A stretch of DNA of 64,000 nt from Dysosmobacter sp. Marseille-Q4140 (GTDB lineage Bacteria > Bacillota > Clostridia > Oscillospirales > Oscillospiraceae): contig CP073694.1 of the NCBI GenBank assembly GCA_018228705.1, forward strand, positions 1,922,001 through 1,986,000. Reading direction: 5' to 3'. The notes under the pieces were generated by a model that worked only from the letters and a program-made list of their open reading frames with translations, did not search any database and was not told the origin of the DNA. The position numbers and the translations under genes were made by a program. This document shows, piece by piece, positions 53,810-62,135 of this stretch. The first letter of the stretch is position 1. Each line of letters begins with the position of its first letter.

Positions 53810-54824
53810 GGTCTGCCTCCTCTCTCGTCTCCGCGTCCTCCGGCGCGGGCTGCGCGGCGGCGCCGGACAGCGCCGCCGCGGCCCTGGCCGCCACGGCGTC
53901 GTCCTCGTCGGTCAGGTCCAGGAAGGCCTCCTCCAGGGAGGCGGTCCGGGGCCGCATCTCCAGGATGGGATACTGGGCGTCGGCCAGGGCGTAGAACACC
54001 GCCTCCCGCACGTCCCGGTCCCAGGACACCGACAGCCGGGCGGTGTCGCCCACACGGCTGAGCACGGCGCAGCCGGTGATGCCGGGCACCGTCTCCAGCA
54101 CCGCCGCCGCCTGGTCCGCGTCCGCCCGGACCTCCAGCTCCAGGGCCCCGCCGGCGGAGAGCTTGCCCTCCAGGGCCTCCGGGGTGTCGCAGGCCACCAG
54201 CTTGCCCTTGCGGATGATGAGCACCTGGTCGCACACCGCCCGGATCTCCGAGAGGATGTGGGAGCTGAGGATCACCGTGTGGTCCTTTGCCAGCTGGCGG
54301 ATCAGGTCCCGGATCTCCACCACCTGCTTGGGGTCCAGGCCCACGGTGGGCTCATCCAGGATGATGGTGCCCGGGAAGCCCAGAATGGCCTGCCCAAGCC
54401 CCACCCGCTGGCGGTAGCCCTTGGAGAGGTTGCGGATCAGACGATCCGCCATGTCCTCCAGATGGGTCAGGGTCAGCACCCGCTGGAGCTGGTCCTCCAG
54501 CTCGCCCTTGGGGATGCGCTTGAGCCGCCCGCAAAAGCACAGGTACTCCTTCGCCGTCATGTCCCCGTACAGGGGCGGGATCTCCGGCAGATACCCGATC
54601 CGGGCCTTGGCGGCCTCGGGCTCGTCGAGAATATCGTGGCCGTCGATGAGCACCTGACCCTCCGTGGCGGCCAGGTATCCGGTCATGATATTCATGGTGG
54701 TGGACTTTCCGGCGCCGTTGGGCCCCAGGAAGCCAAAGACGTGGCCGTCCTCCACCGTGAAGCTCAGGTGATCCACCGCGTAGTGGTCGCCGTACCGCTT
54801 CACCAGGTTTTTGACCTCGATCAC
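53793..54824 (-). CDS. ABC transporter ATP-binding protein, GldA-like
   Basis: 343 residues, about 30 longer than the minimum for this family because of an acidic Ala/Glu tail. Walker A GPNGAGKST (about 36-44), signature LSKGYRQRVGLGQA, Walker B TIILDEPTVGLDP and the switch His in ILSSHIL are all present. It begins MIEVKNLVKRYGDHYAVDH. It powers the permease encoded next. AAAGGAGGTTTGCTTTG precedes ATG 54824. Confidence 0.93.
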   Translation of the reverse strand: MIEVKNLVKRYGDHYAVDHLSFTVEDGHVFGFLGPNGAGKSTTMNIMTGYLAATEGQVLIDGHDILDEPEAAKARIGYLPEIPPLYGDMTAKEYLCFCGRLKRIPKGELEDQLQRVLTLTHLEDMADRLIRNLSKGYRQRVGLGQAILGFPGTIILDEPTVGLDPKQVVEIRDLIRQLAKDHTVILSSHILSEIRAVCDQVLIIRKGKLVACDTPEALEGKLSAGGALELEVRADADQAAAVLETVPGITGCAVLSRVGDTARLSVSWDRDVREAVFYALADAQYPILEMRPRTASLEEAFLDLTDEDDAVAARAAAALSGAAAQPAPEDAETREEADHDGNL

Positions 54825-54923
54825 AAAGCAAACCTCCTTTTGGGAGCGGGCGCACAGGGGCCCCTCCCGTCAACGCTGGGCAGTATAGACCGGAAATCTG
54901 AAACCGAACTGAAAGAGGGGACA

Positions 54924-54952
54924 AAAAACCGGACCTTTTCGGTCCGGCGGCA
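54924..54952 (-). terminator. Minus-strand terminator upstream of the ABC operon
   Basis: CCGGACC / GGTCCGG stem with a T-run on the minus strand. It would stop antisense transcription from the hydrogenase side before the ABC operon. Confidence 0.6.
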
Positions 54953-55001
54953 AGAAAGCGTGAAAAGTTCCTCTTTTCTGGGAATTTCCAGCGAGATTTT
55001 C

Positions 55002-55030
55002 TTGCAAAGAAAGCGGGCCTCCTATATAAT
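55002..55030 (+). promoter_or_regulatory. Hydrogenase gene promoter
   Basis: TTGCAA (55002-55007), 17-base spacer and perfect TATAAT (55025-55030). Confidence 0.8.
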
Positions 55031-55115
55031 AAATGCGCAAATTGCGAAAAAACTCACAAATCACATCACCGGGACGGAATGCGACCGCCCGGGGAAAGAC
55101 GGAGGAAAAAAGGAC

Positions 55116-56633
55116 ATGAGAGGCGTACACAGCGCGGTGGACGATATCCGCCGCAATGTCTTTACCGAGGTGGCCCGCCTGGCCTATGAGGGTGGGGACC
55201 TCAAGCGGGTGGACGAGATCCCCTACAAGATGATCCAGGGCGAGGTGGCCCACCACCGCCACGACGTGTTTCTGGAACGGGCCATCGTGCAGGAACGGGT
55301 CCGGCTGGCCCTGGGCATGAACCTCCAGCGGGCAGCGGAGCAGATGCCTATTTCCGCCAGCATCCACGAGGCCGCCACGGACCAGAAGTATTTCGAGGAG
55401 CCCCTGGTCAACATCATCCCCTTTGCCTGCAACGCCTGCCCCCCCAAGCAGATCCGCATCACCGACAGCTGCCAGGGCTGCCTTTCCCACCCCTGCATGA
55501 ACGTGTGTCCCAAGGACGCCATCTATCTGGACAAGGACAAGCACTGCCACATCGATCAGGACAAGTGCATCAAGTGCGGCAAGTGCTTCAACCAGTGCCC
55601 CTACCGGGCCATCAGCAAGATCGAGCGGCCCTGCGCCGCGGCCTGCGGCATGGACGCCATCGGCTCCGACGAGCTGGGCCGGGCCAAGATCGACTATGAC
55701 AAGTGCGTCTCCTGCGGCATGTGCCTGGTCAACTGCCCCTTTGCCGCCATCGCCGACAAGAGCCAGATCTTCCAGGTCATCACCGCCATGAAAAAGCAGG
55801 AGCAGGTCATCGCCTGCGTGGCCCCGGCCTTCGTGGGCCAGTTCGGCAAGGACGCCACGCCCTCCAAGCTCAAGGCCGCCATGCGCACCCTGGGTTTTGC
55901 CGACGTGGTGGAGGTGGCCATCGGCGCGGACCTTTGCACCGTGGAGGAGGCCCAGGACTTCCTGGAGAACGTGCCGGCCAAGCAGCCCTTCATGGGAACC
56001 TCCTGCTGCCCCGCCTGGTCCGTCATGGCCAAGAAGCTCTTCCCCCAGTTCAAGGACTATATCTCCATGGCCCTGACCCCCATGGTCATCACCGCCCGCA
56101 TGGTGAAAAAGGACCATCCCGACGCCCGGATCTGCTTTGTCGGGCCCTGCTCCGCCAAGAAGCTGGAGGCCAACCGCCGCTCCGTCCGCTCCGACGTGGA
56201 CTTCGTGCTGACCTTTGAGGAGCTCCAGGGCATGTTCGACGCCAAGGACATCGACTTCACTAAGATCGAGGGAGACCCTGCCGACGACATGGTGGAGGGC
56301 ACGGCCATGGGCCGTGGCTTTGCCGTGGGCGGCGGCGTGGCTGCCGCCGTGGTGGAGGCCATCAAGCACATCGACCCCGACCGGGAGGTCCTCATCGAGT
56401 ACGGCGACGGTCTGAAGGAGTGCCGCAAGATGCTGATGATGGCCAAGGCCGGCAAGCGGGACGGCTATCTGCTGGAGGGCATGGGCTGCCCCGGCGGCTG
56501 CGTGGCCGGCGCCGGCACCGTCACCCCCGTGAAGGAGAGCGCCGTCAACGTGGAGAAGTTCAAGCAGCAGGCGGCCGCCGCCAGCAGCACCGAGAGCCCC
56601 TATCTGAACCGTCTGAAAGAAGTGGAGGAGTGA
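55116..56633 (+). CDS. Monomeric [FeFe]-hydrogenase, group-B-like
   Basis: 505 residues from ATG 55116 (GGAGGAAAAAAGGAC upstream). About 135 residues of own N-terminal domain are followed by [4Fe-4S] sites with Cys near 105-131, CIKCGKCFNQCP (151-162) and CVSCGMCLVNCP (197-208). The H-cluster domain has L1 TSCCPAW (295-301), L2 GPCSAKK (343-349) and L3 GMGCPGGC (455-462). All four H-cluster cysteines are present. L1 with Ala and L2 with Gly in place of the usual TSCCPGW and MPC suit group B, whose role (H2 production, uptake or sensing) is poorly known. No maturation genes (hydEFG) are in the window. It is transcribed alone. Confidence 0.88.
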   Translation: MRGVHSAVDDIRRNVFTEVARLAYEGGDLKRVDEIPYKMIQGEVAHHRHDVFLERAIVQERVRLALGMNLQRAAEQMPISASIHEAATDQKYFEEPLVNIIPFACNACPPKQIRITDSCQGCLSHPCMNVCPKDAIYLDKDKHCHIDQDKCIKCGKCFNQCPYRAISKIERPCAAACGMDAIGSDELGRAKIDYDKCVSCGMCLVNCPFAAIADKSQIFQVITAMKKQEQVIACVAPAFVGQFGKDATPSKLKAAMRTLGFADVVEVAIGADLCTVEEAQDFLENVPAKQPFMGTSCCPAWSVMAKKLFPQFKDYISMALTPMVITARMVKKDHPDARICFVGPCSAKKLEANRRSVRSDVDFVLTFEELQGMFDAKDIDFTKIEGDPADDMVEGTAMGRGFAVGGGVAAAVVEAIKHIDPDREVLIEYGDGLKECRKMLMMAKAGKRDGYLLEGMGCPGGCVAGAGTVTPVKESAVNVEKFKQQAAAASSTESPYLNRLKEVEE

Positions 56634-56680
56634 TCCCGCTTTCCGGCATGCCGGTTATCCGGGTTCGCTGATCAGACCCA

Positions 56681-56713
56681 AGTCCCCGCCGAAACGGCGG
56701 GGACTTTTTTTGG
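56681..56713 (+). terminator. Hydrogenase gene terminator
   Basis: Perfect 10-bp stem AGTCCCCGCC / GGCGGGGACT, GAAAC-type loop and a run of seven T. Confidence 0.9.
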
Positions 56714-56781
56714 AGGCCATGTGTCCTTCGCGGGAGGACAAACGTGTTTGATTTTGTCAATATGGAAATTCTCACATTTTT

Positions 56782-56809
56782 TTGAACTCGTTTTGTGTAA
56801 ATTTAATAT
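56782..56809 (+). promoter_or_regulatory. Possible original mglB promoter, cut off by the IS
   Basis: TTGAAC (56782-56787), 16-base spacer and TAATAT (56804-56809), 50 bases before the IS5-family element. No gene lies between them, so it may have served the mgl operon before insertion. Confidence 0.35.
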
Positions 56810-56858
56810 GGTTTTCGGAAAGCTTACGTAGAAAAAAAGTAAGAACCAAAGTTTTTTC

Positions 56859-57999
56859 CTAGGGCAGCACCGCACAATTGCTGAGGCAAGCGCTGTCGAA
56901 TCACCTATCAGGCAGGAAACCATAGGCTTCCCGGCGCATTTCTTCGCGAGAGCGCACAACTTCAAGCCGCCAGGCAGGGCCTGTCAGCCAGAAGCAGATT
57001 CGCCAATGCGAACATGATATTGAATTTGGCTCGCTGTTTTTCGAGCCCTCGGTATCGCGTTTTTCGAAATTGCAGCTGTTTCTTGACGACACCGAATACG
57101 TGCTCTACTTTTGCCCGAACAGAAGACTTTGCGTGTTCTACTTTCTTTGCGGCATACTGGCCGCTCTTGCTCAGCTTTTTTAATTGAGATGGACGTCGGT
57201 TAATTTTGTATTTGATCTTGCGTCCGGATTTGTTCCGAACGATCGCGTCCTCACGGTTCCCGGCTCCAAGATAGCCACTGTCGCCGTAAACGACATCTTC
57301 CTCACCGGTCAGCAGGGATGAAGTCTGCGTCACATCATGGACATTGGCTGGTGTCGCCTCCACTGTGTGTACCAGTCCGCTGTCCTTATCCACCCCAACA
57401 TGGGCTTTATAGCCAAAGTGCCATGTGTTGCCCTTCTTGACCTGATGTGCATCCGGATCCCGCTTTTTCTCCTTGTTCTTGGTGGAAGACGGCGCGGAAA
57501 TAATGGTGGAATCTACGATCGTTCCCTTTTTCAGGATAAGGCCCTGTTCAGTGAGCGCGGTAACAACTTGTGCAAACAGTTTCTCCTGCAGTCCATTCTT
57601 CACCAGCAGGTTCCGAAAGCGGCCAATGGTATCTCCGTTCGGCACCTGATTGCTGGAATCAACGCCGCAGAAATCTGAAAATGCCCGGCTGTCGATTGCC
57701 TCCGCCGCTGTTGCTTCATCACTCAGGTCATACAGATTTTGCAGCAGATACAACCGCAGCATGGTCTCCAGTGGATAGGGTTTATTGCCGCGCTCTCCTT
57801 TGTAATAGCACGGCTGGATCAGCGTAAGCCATTCCTTCCACGGGACGATCCGCTCGATCTGGGCTAGAAATTCTTTCTTCTTTGTCCGTACCTGCGCCAA
57901 CTCATCACTAAGCGCAGACATTGTCATCTGTTTATCCATGGTCTTATTATATCACTCCTGGCAGTATCGCGCCTACTTTTCTGTGCGGTATTGCCCTAG
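56859..57999 (-). mobile_element. IS5-family insertion sequence
   Basis: About 1.13 kb (56863-57995) flanked by CTAG on both sides (56859-56862 and 57996-57999), a typical IS5-group target duplication. Terminal inverted repeats start GGCAGCACCGCACA on the left and GGCAATACCGCACA on the right. It has one transposase gene, intact, on the minus strand. The left flank has about 220 bp between hydrogenase and IS; the right flank is the mglB leader. Confidence 0.9.
56962..57939 (-). CDS. IS5-family transposase
   Basis: 325 residues, full length for the group. The DDE residues lie in VDSTIISAPSSTKN (first Asp), VYGDSGYLGA (second Asp) and RAKVEHVFGVVKK (Glu). The N-terminal block PYPLETMLRLYLLQ and KGNTWHFGYKAHVGVD match IS5 transposases closely. 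Base composition is clearly lower in GC than the neighbouring genes, a sign of recent arrival. No frameshift is seen, so the copy may still be active. Confidence 0.93.
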   Translation of the reverse strand: MDKQMTMSALSDELAQVRTKKKEFLAQIERIVPWKEWLTLIQPCYYKGERGNKPYPLETMLRLYLLQNLYDLSDEATAAEAIDSRAFSDFCGVDSSNQVPNGDTIGRFRNLLVKNGLQEKLFAQVVTALTEQGLILKKGTIVDSTIISAPSSTKNKEKKRDPDAHQVKKGNTWHFGYKAHVGVDKDSGLVHTVEATPANVHDVTQTSSLLTGEEDVVYGDSGYLGAGNREDAIVRNKSGRKIKYKINRRPSQLKKLSKSGQYAAKKVEHAKSSVRAKVEHVFGVVKKQLQFRKTRYRGLEKQRAKFNIMFALANLLLADRPCLAA

Positions 58000-58124
58000 A
58001 AGTGCGAAGAAAATTCTATCGTTTTTTTCCAAAAGAAGCATTAAAATAAAGCCAACTTCGGAGGACGGAGGGGAAAACCGCCCTTCCGCGGAGAAAAGAA
58101 GTCAATTTTTACAGGAGGAACATC

Positions 58125-59237
58125 ATGAAGAAATTTCTTGCCCTGATCCTGGCTCTGGTCATGAGCCTGTCCCTGGTGGCCTGCGGCGGCGACACCGCTA
58201 CTGAGGAGACCACCGACGACACCGCCACCGAGGAGACCACCGGCAGCGCCCTGAACGTGGGCGTGTTCTACTACAACTTCGCCGATGCCTACATCACCAC
58301 TGTCCGCAGCGCCATGGACGGCCTGCTGCAGGGTGCCGGCATCACCTACAACAACTATGACGGTGCCAACAACCAGGCCACCCAGCTGGACCAGATCAAC
58401 ACCGCCATCACCAACGGCGCCAACCTGCTGGTGGTGAACATCGTGGAGACCTCTTCTCCCGACGCTGCCCAGCAGGCCTGCGATGCCGCCAAGAACGCCG
58501 GCATCCCCATCATCTTCTTCAACCGCGAGGTTGCCAACGAGGTCGTCGACAGCTATGAGAACTGCGCCTTCGTCGGCACTGACGCCGCCGAGGCCGGCCA
58601 CATGCAGGGCGAGATGATCGGCACCTACCTGCTGGAGAACTATGACGCCGTGGATCTCAACGGCGACGGCACCATCTCCTACGTCCTGTTCAAGGGCCAG
58701 GAGGGCAACGCCGAGGCCGAGTACCGCACCCAGTACGCCGTGGAGGACGCCGACGCCCTGCTGACCGAGGCCGGCAAGCCCGCCCTGTCCTTCTATGACG
58801 CCAACAACTCCTCCAAGTACCTGGTGGATACCACCGGCAGCTGGTCCTCTCAGGCCGCCACCGACTACATGACCACCATCCTGGCCTCCTACTCTGAGGC
58901 TTCCAACAACATGATCGAGCTGGTCATCGCCAACAACGACGGCATGGCCGAGGGCGCCATCGCCGCGCTGCAGGCCGCCGGCTACAACACCGGCGACGAG
59001 GGCTCCACCACCATCCCCGTCTACGGCGTCGACGCCATGGACTCCGCCGTCCAGAAGATCCAGAACGGCCAGATGACCGGTACCGTCAAGCAGGACGCCG
59101 AGGGCATGGCCAACACCATCCTGACCCTGATCAACAACATCGGCTCCGGTGCCGCCCTGATGGACAACACCGACAGCTACAATGTGGACGCCGACTGCGC
59201 CAAGATCCGCGTGCCTTACGCCATGGTCACGGCCTGA
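58125..59237 (+). CDS. mglB: Galactose/glucose-binding lipoprotein MglB-like
   Basis: 370 residues. Lipoprotein signal (about 1-20, lipobox LVAC), a Thr/Glu-rich linker (about 24-40), then a periplasmic-binding-protein fold of sugar type. The calcium-binding loop DLNGDGTIS followed by VLFKGQEGNAEAEYRT, typical of galactose-binding protein, is present, as are the hinge blocks NNDGMAEGAI and YGVDAMDSAV. It delivers galactose or glucose to MglAC. ACAGGAGGAACATC precedes ATG 58125. Codons are strongly biased, as for an abundant protein. The IS lies 125 bp upstream. Confidence 0.92.
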   Translation: MKKFLALILALVMSLSLVACGGDTATEETTDDTATEETTGSALNVGVFYYNFADAYITTVRSAMDGLLQGAGITYNNYDGANNQATQLDQINTAITNGANLLVVNIVETSSPDAAQQACDAAKNAGIPIIFFNREVANEVVDSYENCAFVGTDAAEAGHMQGEMIGTYLLENYDAVDLNGDGTISYVLFKGQEGNAEAEYRTQYAVEDADALLTEAGKPALSFYDANNSSKYLVDTTGSWSSQAATDYMTTILASYSEASNNMIELVIANNDGMAEGAIAALQAAGYNTGDEGSTTIPVYGVDAMDSAVQKIQNGQMTGTVKQDAEGMANTILTLINNIGSGAALMDNTDSYNVDADCAKIRVPYAMVTA

Positions 59238-59277
59238 TTCGGTCTGAACACCTTGCCCCAACGCTGAGTGATGTGAC

Positions 59278-59310
59278 GAGCGGGGCTGTCGAACACCGGC
59301 AGCCCCGCTC
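59278..59310 (+). promoter_or_regulatory. Hairpin between mglB and mglA
   Basis: Perfect 11-bp stem GAGCGGGGCTG / CAGCCCCGCTC (59278-59288 / 59300-59310) without a T-run. Such stems often stabilise the binding-protein part of the mRNA, giving more MglB than MglA. Confidence 0.6.
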
Positions 59311-59434
59311 CCCCACGGCTCAAAACAGGGGCCTTTTTCTATGACGGGATGGAGCCTCTGCCTGAGCCGCGCCCTCCGGACGCGGCCGAGGCAGAAGCTT
59401 CAGCGAAAATTTGTGTGTAAAGGAGGAAACAGAT

Positions 59435-60934
59435 ATGGAACAGCCGGCATTGCTGGAAATGCGGGGGATCACCAAGGAATTCCCCGGTGTCAAGGCCCTG
59501 GACGGCGTGTCCCTGACGGTCCGCCCCGGCACTGTCCACGCCCTGATGGGCGAGAACGGCGCGGGCAAGTCCACTCTGATGAAATGCCTCTTCGGCATTT
59601 ATGCCAAGGACAGCGGCACCATCACCCTGGAGGGCAAGGAGGTCAACTTCAAGAGCTCCAAGGAGGCCATGGAAAACGGCGTGGCCATGGTACACCAGGA
59701 GCTCAACCAGGCCCTGACCCGCACCGTCACCGACAACCTGTGGCTGGGCCGCTACCCCAAGGTGGGCGGCATCATGGTCAGCGAGAGCATCATGCGCAAG
59801 CGCACCAAGGAGATCTTCGATGAGTTGGAGGTCCATGTGGATCCCCGGGCCATCATGTCCACCCTGCCCGTTTCTCAGCGGCAGATGGTGGAGATCGCCA
59901 AGGCCGTCAGCTACAACGCCAAGGTCATCGTCTTTGACGAGCCCACCTCCTCCCTGACGGAGACCGAGGTGGAGCACCTGTTCCGCATCATCAACATGCT
60001 GCGTGACCGGGGCTGCGGCATCATTTACATCAGCCACAAGATGGAGGAGATCCTCCGCATCAGCGACGACGTCACCATCATGCGCGACGGCCAGTACGTG
60101 GCCACCCGCCCCGCCAGCGAGCTGACCATGGAGGAGATCATCCGCCTCATGGTGGGCCGCGAGCTCACCAATCGCTTCCCCCCCAAGGAGAACGTCCCCG
60201 GCGAGGTCATCCTGGACGTGGAGCACCTCAGCGGCAAGTACACCCGCCTCAAGGACGCCAGCTTCCAGCTGCGCGCCGGTGAGATCCTGGGCATCGCCGG
60301 TCTGGACGGCTCCGGCCGCACCGAGGTGCTGGAGAACCTGTTCGGCTCCATGACCAAGGGCGGCGGCACCATCCGCCTCCACGGCAAGGAGATCAAGAAC
60401 CGCTCTCCCCGGGAGTCCATCAAAAACGGCTTTGCCCTGCTGACCGAGGAGCGCCGGGCCACCGGCATCTTCGGCATCCGCAGCATCCTGGACAACACCG
60501 TCATCTCCAACCTGAAGAGCTATCTGATGGGCGGCATCTGCCTGTCCGACAAGAAGATGCGCCAGGATACCGAGTGGGCCATCCAGGCCATGCGCATCAA
60601 GACGCCCAGCCAGGACACCCAGATCCGGTCCCTGTCCGGCGGCAACCAGCAGAAGGTCATCATCGGCCGGTGGCTTTTGACCAAGCCGGAGGTGCTGCTG
60701 CTGGACGAGCCCACCCGCGGCATCGACGTGGGCGCCAAGTACGAGATCTACGAGCTGATCATCAACCTGGCCAAAGAGGGCAAGGGCGTGGTCATGGTCT
60801 CCTCCGAAATGCCGGAGCTGCTGGGCGTGTGCGACCGGATCCTGGTCATGTCCGGCGGCCTGCTGGCCGGCGAAGTGGACGCCAAGAACACCAGCCAGGA
60901 GGAGATCCTTACCCTGGCCGCCAAATATGTGTAA
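59435..60934 (+). CDS. mglA: Galactose ABC transporter ATP-binding protein MglA
   Basis: 499 residues from ATG 59435 (AAAGGAGGAAACAGAT upstream; an earlier start in the same frame overlaps this site). Two ABC domains in one chain, as in all sugar importers of this type: the first with Walker [10 protein letters not shown] and Walker [12 protein letters not shown]; the second with a degenerate Walker A (GLDGSGRTE), signature LSGGNQQKV and Walker [13 protein letters not shown]. It powers MglC. Confidence 0.95.
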   Translation: MEQPALLEMRGITKEFPGVKALDGVSLTVRPGTVHALMGENGAGKSTLMKCLFGIYAKDSGTITLEGKEVNFKSSKEAMENGVAMVHQELNQALTRTVTDNLWLGRYPKVGGIMVSESIMRKRTKEIFDELEVHVDPRAIMSTLPVSQRQMVEIAKAVSYNAKVIVFDEPTSSLTETEVEHLFRIINMLRDRGCGIIYISHKMEEILRISDDVTIMRDGQYVATRPASELTMEEIIRLMVGRELTNRFPPKENVPGEVILDVEHLSGKYTRLKDASFQLRAGEILGIAGLDGSGRTEVLENLFGSMTKGGGTIRLHGKEIKNRSPRESIKNGFALLTEERRATGIFGIRSILDNTVISNLKSYLMGGICLSDKKMRQDTEWAIQAMRIKTPSQDTQIRSLSGGNQQKVIIGRWLLTKPEVLLLDEPTRGIDVGAKYEIYELIINLAKEGKGVVMVSSEMPELLGVCDRILVMSGGLLAGEVDAKNTSQEEILTLAAKYV

Positions 60935-60952
60935 TAGAGGGGGATATCACCT

Positions 60953-62026
60953 ATGAGCAAGGAATCCAAAACCATGGAGAAAGAGGCTAAGGCCAAAGCT
61001 GCGGCCAAGCAGCCCTGGACTGCCCAGCGCGTGCTGGACACCGTTCTCAACAACGCCCTGATCATCATCATGGTGATCGCCGTCATCTACATCGCCATCG
61101 TCAACCAGAACTTCCTCAAGCCCGCTTCCATCATCAACATCCTGGCCCAGACCTGCGCCTACCTGCCGGTGGCCCTGGGCGTCGGCGGATGCATCGTGCT
61201 GACCGGTACCGACCTGAGCGCCGGCCGCATCGTGGGCCTGACCGCCTGCATCTCCGCGTCCCTCCTCCAGGCCGTGGACGCCGCCAGCAAGATGTGGCCC
61301 AACCTGACCCCGCCGCCGGTTCTGCTGGTGCTGCTGCTGGCCATGGTCATCGGCGGTGCCATCGGCGCCTTCAACGGCTTCTTTGTGGCCAAGTACAAGC
61401 TGCACCCCTTCATCGTCACCCTGGCTACCCAGCTGATCATCTACACCATTTTGCTGCTGTACGTCAAGGCCGGCGAGAACAACGGCATGGCCATCTCGGG
61501 CCTTGACAAGAGCTACTCCGGCTTTATCACCGGCTCCCTGCTGAAGATCGGCGGCACGCCCATTCCCAACTACGTGTGGATCGCCCTGATCTGCACCGCC
61601 CTCATGTGGTTCATCTGGAACAAGACCACCTTCGGCAAGAACATGTTCGCCCTGGGCGCCAATGAAGAGGCCGCCCGCGTGTCCGGCGTCAACGTGTTTG
61701 CCACCAACATCATGGTCTTTGCCCTGGCCGGCGCCATGTACGCCGTCACCGGCTTCATCGAGGGTGCCCGCGTGGCCTCCAACACCGCCAACACCGGCCT
61801 CAACTACGAGTCCGACGCCATCGCGGCCTGCGTCATCGGCGGCGTCTCCTTCGTCGGCGGCATCGGCAAGATCCGCGGCATCGTCATCGGCGTTCTGATG
61901 CTGCGCCTGATCTTCGTGGGCCTGAATATGATCGGCATCAACCAGGACCTGTTCTACATCATCAAGGGCGGCATCATCCTCTTCGCCTGCGCCCTGGATA
62001 TGCGCAAGTATCTGGTCAAGAGATAA
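60953..62026 (+). CDS. mglC: Galactose ABC transporter permease MglC
   Basis: 357 residues with about ten membrane helices. The motif GGCIVLTGTDLSAGRIVGLTA and the later GALGANEEAARVSGVNV block are typical of MglC/RbsC-type permeases. The N-terminus has an extra 20 charged residues rich in Lys and Ala. It follows mglA by 18 bases and ends at a strong terminator. Confidence 0.95.
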   Translation: MSKESKTMEKEAKAKAAAKQPWTAQRVLDTVLNNALIIIMVIAVIYIAIVNQNFLKPASIINILAQTCAYLPVALGVGGCIVLTGTDLSAGRIVGLTACISASLLQAVDAASKMWPNLTPPPVLLVLLLAMVIGGAIGAFNGFFVAKYKLHPFIVTLATQLIIYTILLLYVKAGENNGMAISGLDKSYSGFITGSLLKIGGTPIPNYVWIALICTALMWFIWNKTTFGKNMFALGANEEAARVSGVNVFATNIMVFALAGAMYAVTGFIEGARVASNTANTGLNYESDAIAACVIGGVSFVGGIGKIRGIVIGVLMLRLIFVGLNMIGINQDLFYIIKGGIILFACALDMRKYLVKR

Positions 62027-62047
62027 TAACGGCAACGTCCCGCAGGA

Positions 62048-62088
62048 GGGCGCGCATCTTCTTCGGGATGCGCGCCCCCTTTGTTTTC
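62048..62088 (+). terminator. mgl operon terminator
   Basis: 11-bp stem GGGCGCGCATC / GATGCGCGCCC (62048-62058 / 62067-62077) followed by TTTGTTTT. Confidence 0.85.
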
Positions 62089-62135
62089 CCGCCGGGGCGT
62101 GGTATACTGAATCAAAGGAAAGGGAGGAGGACCCC

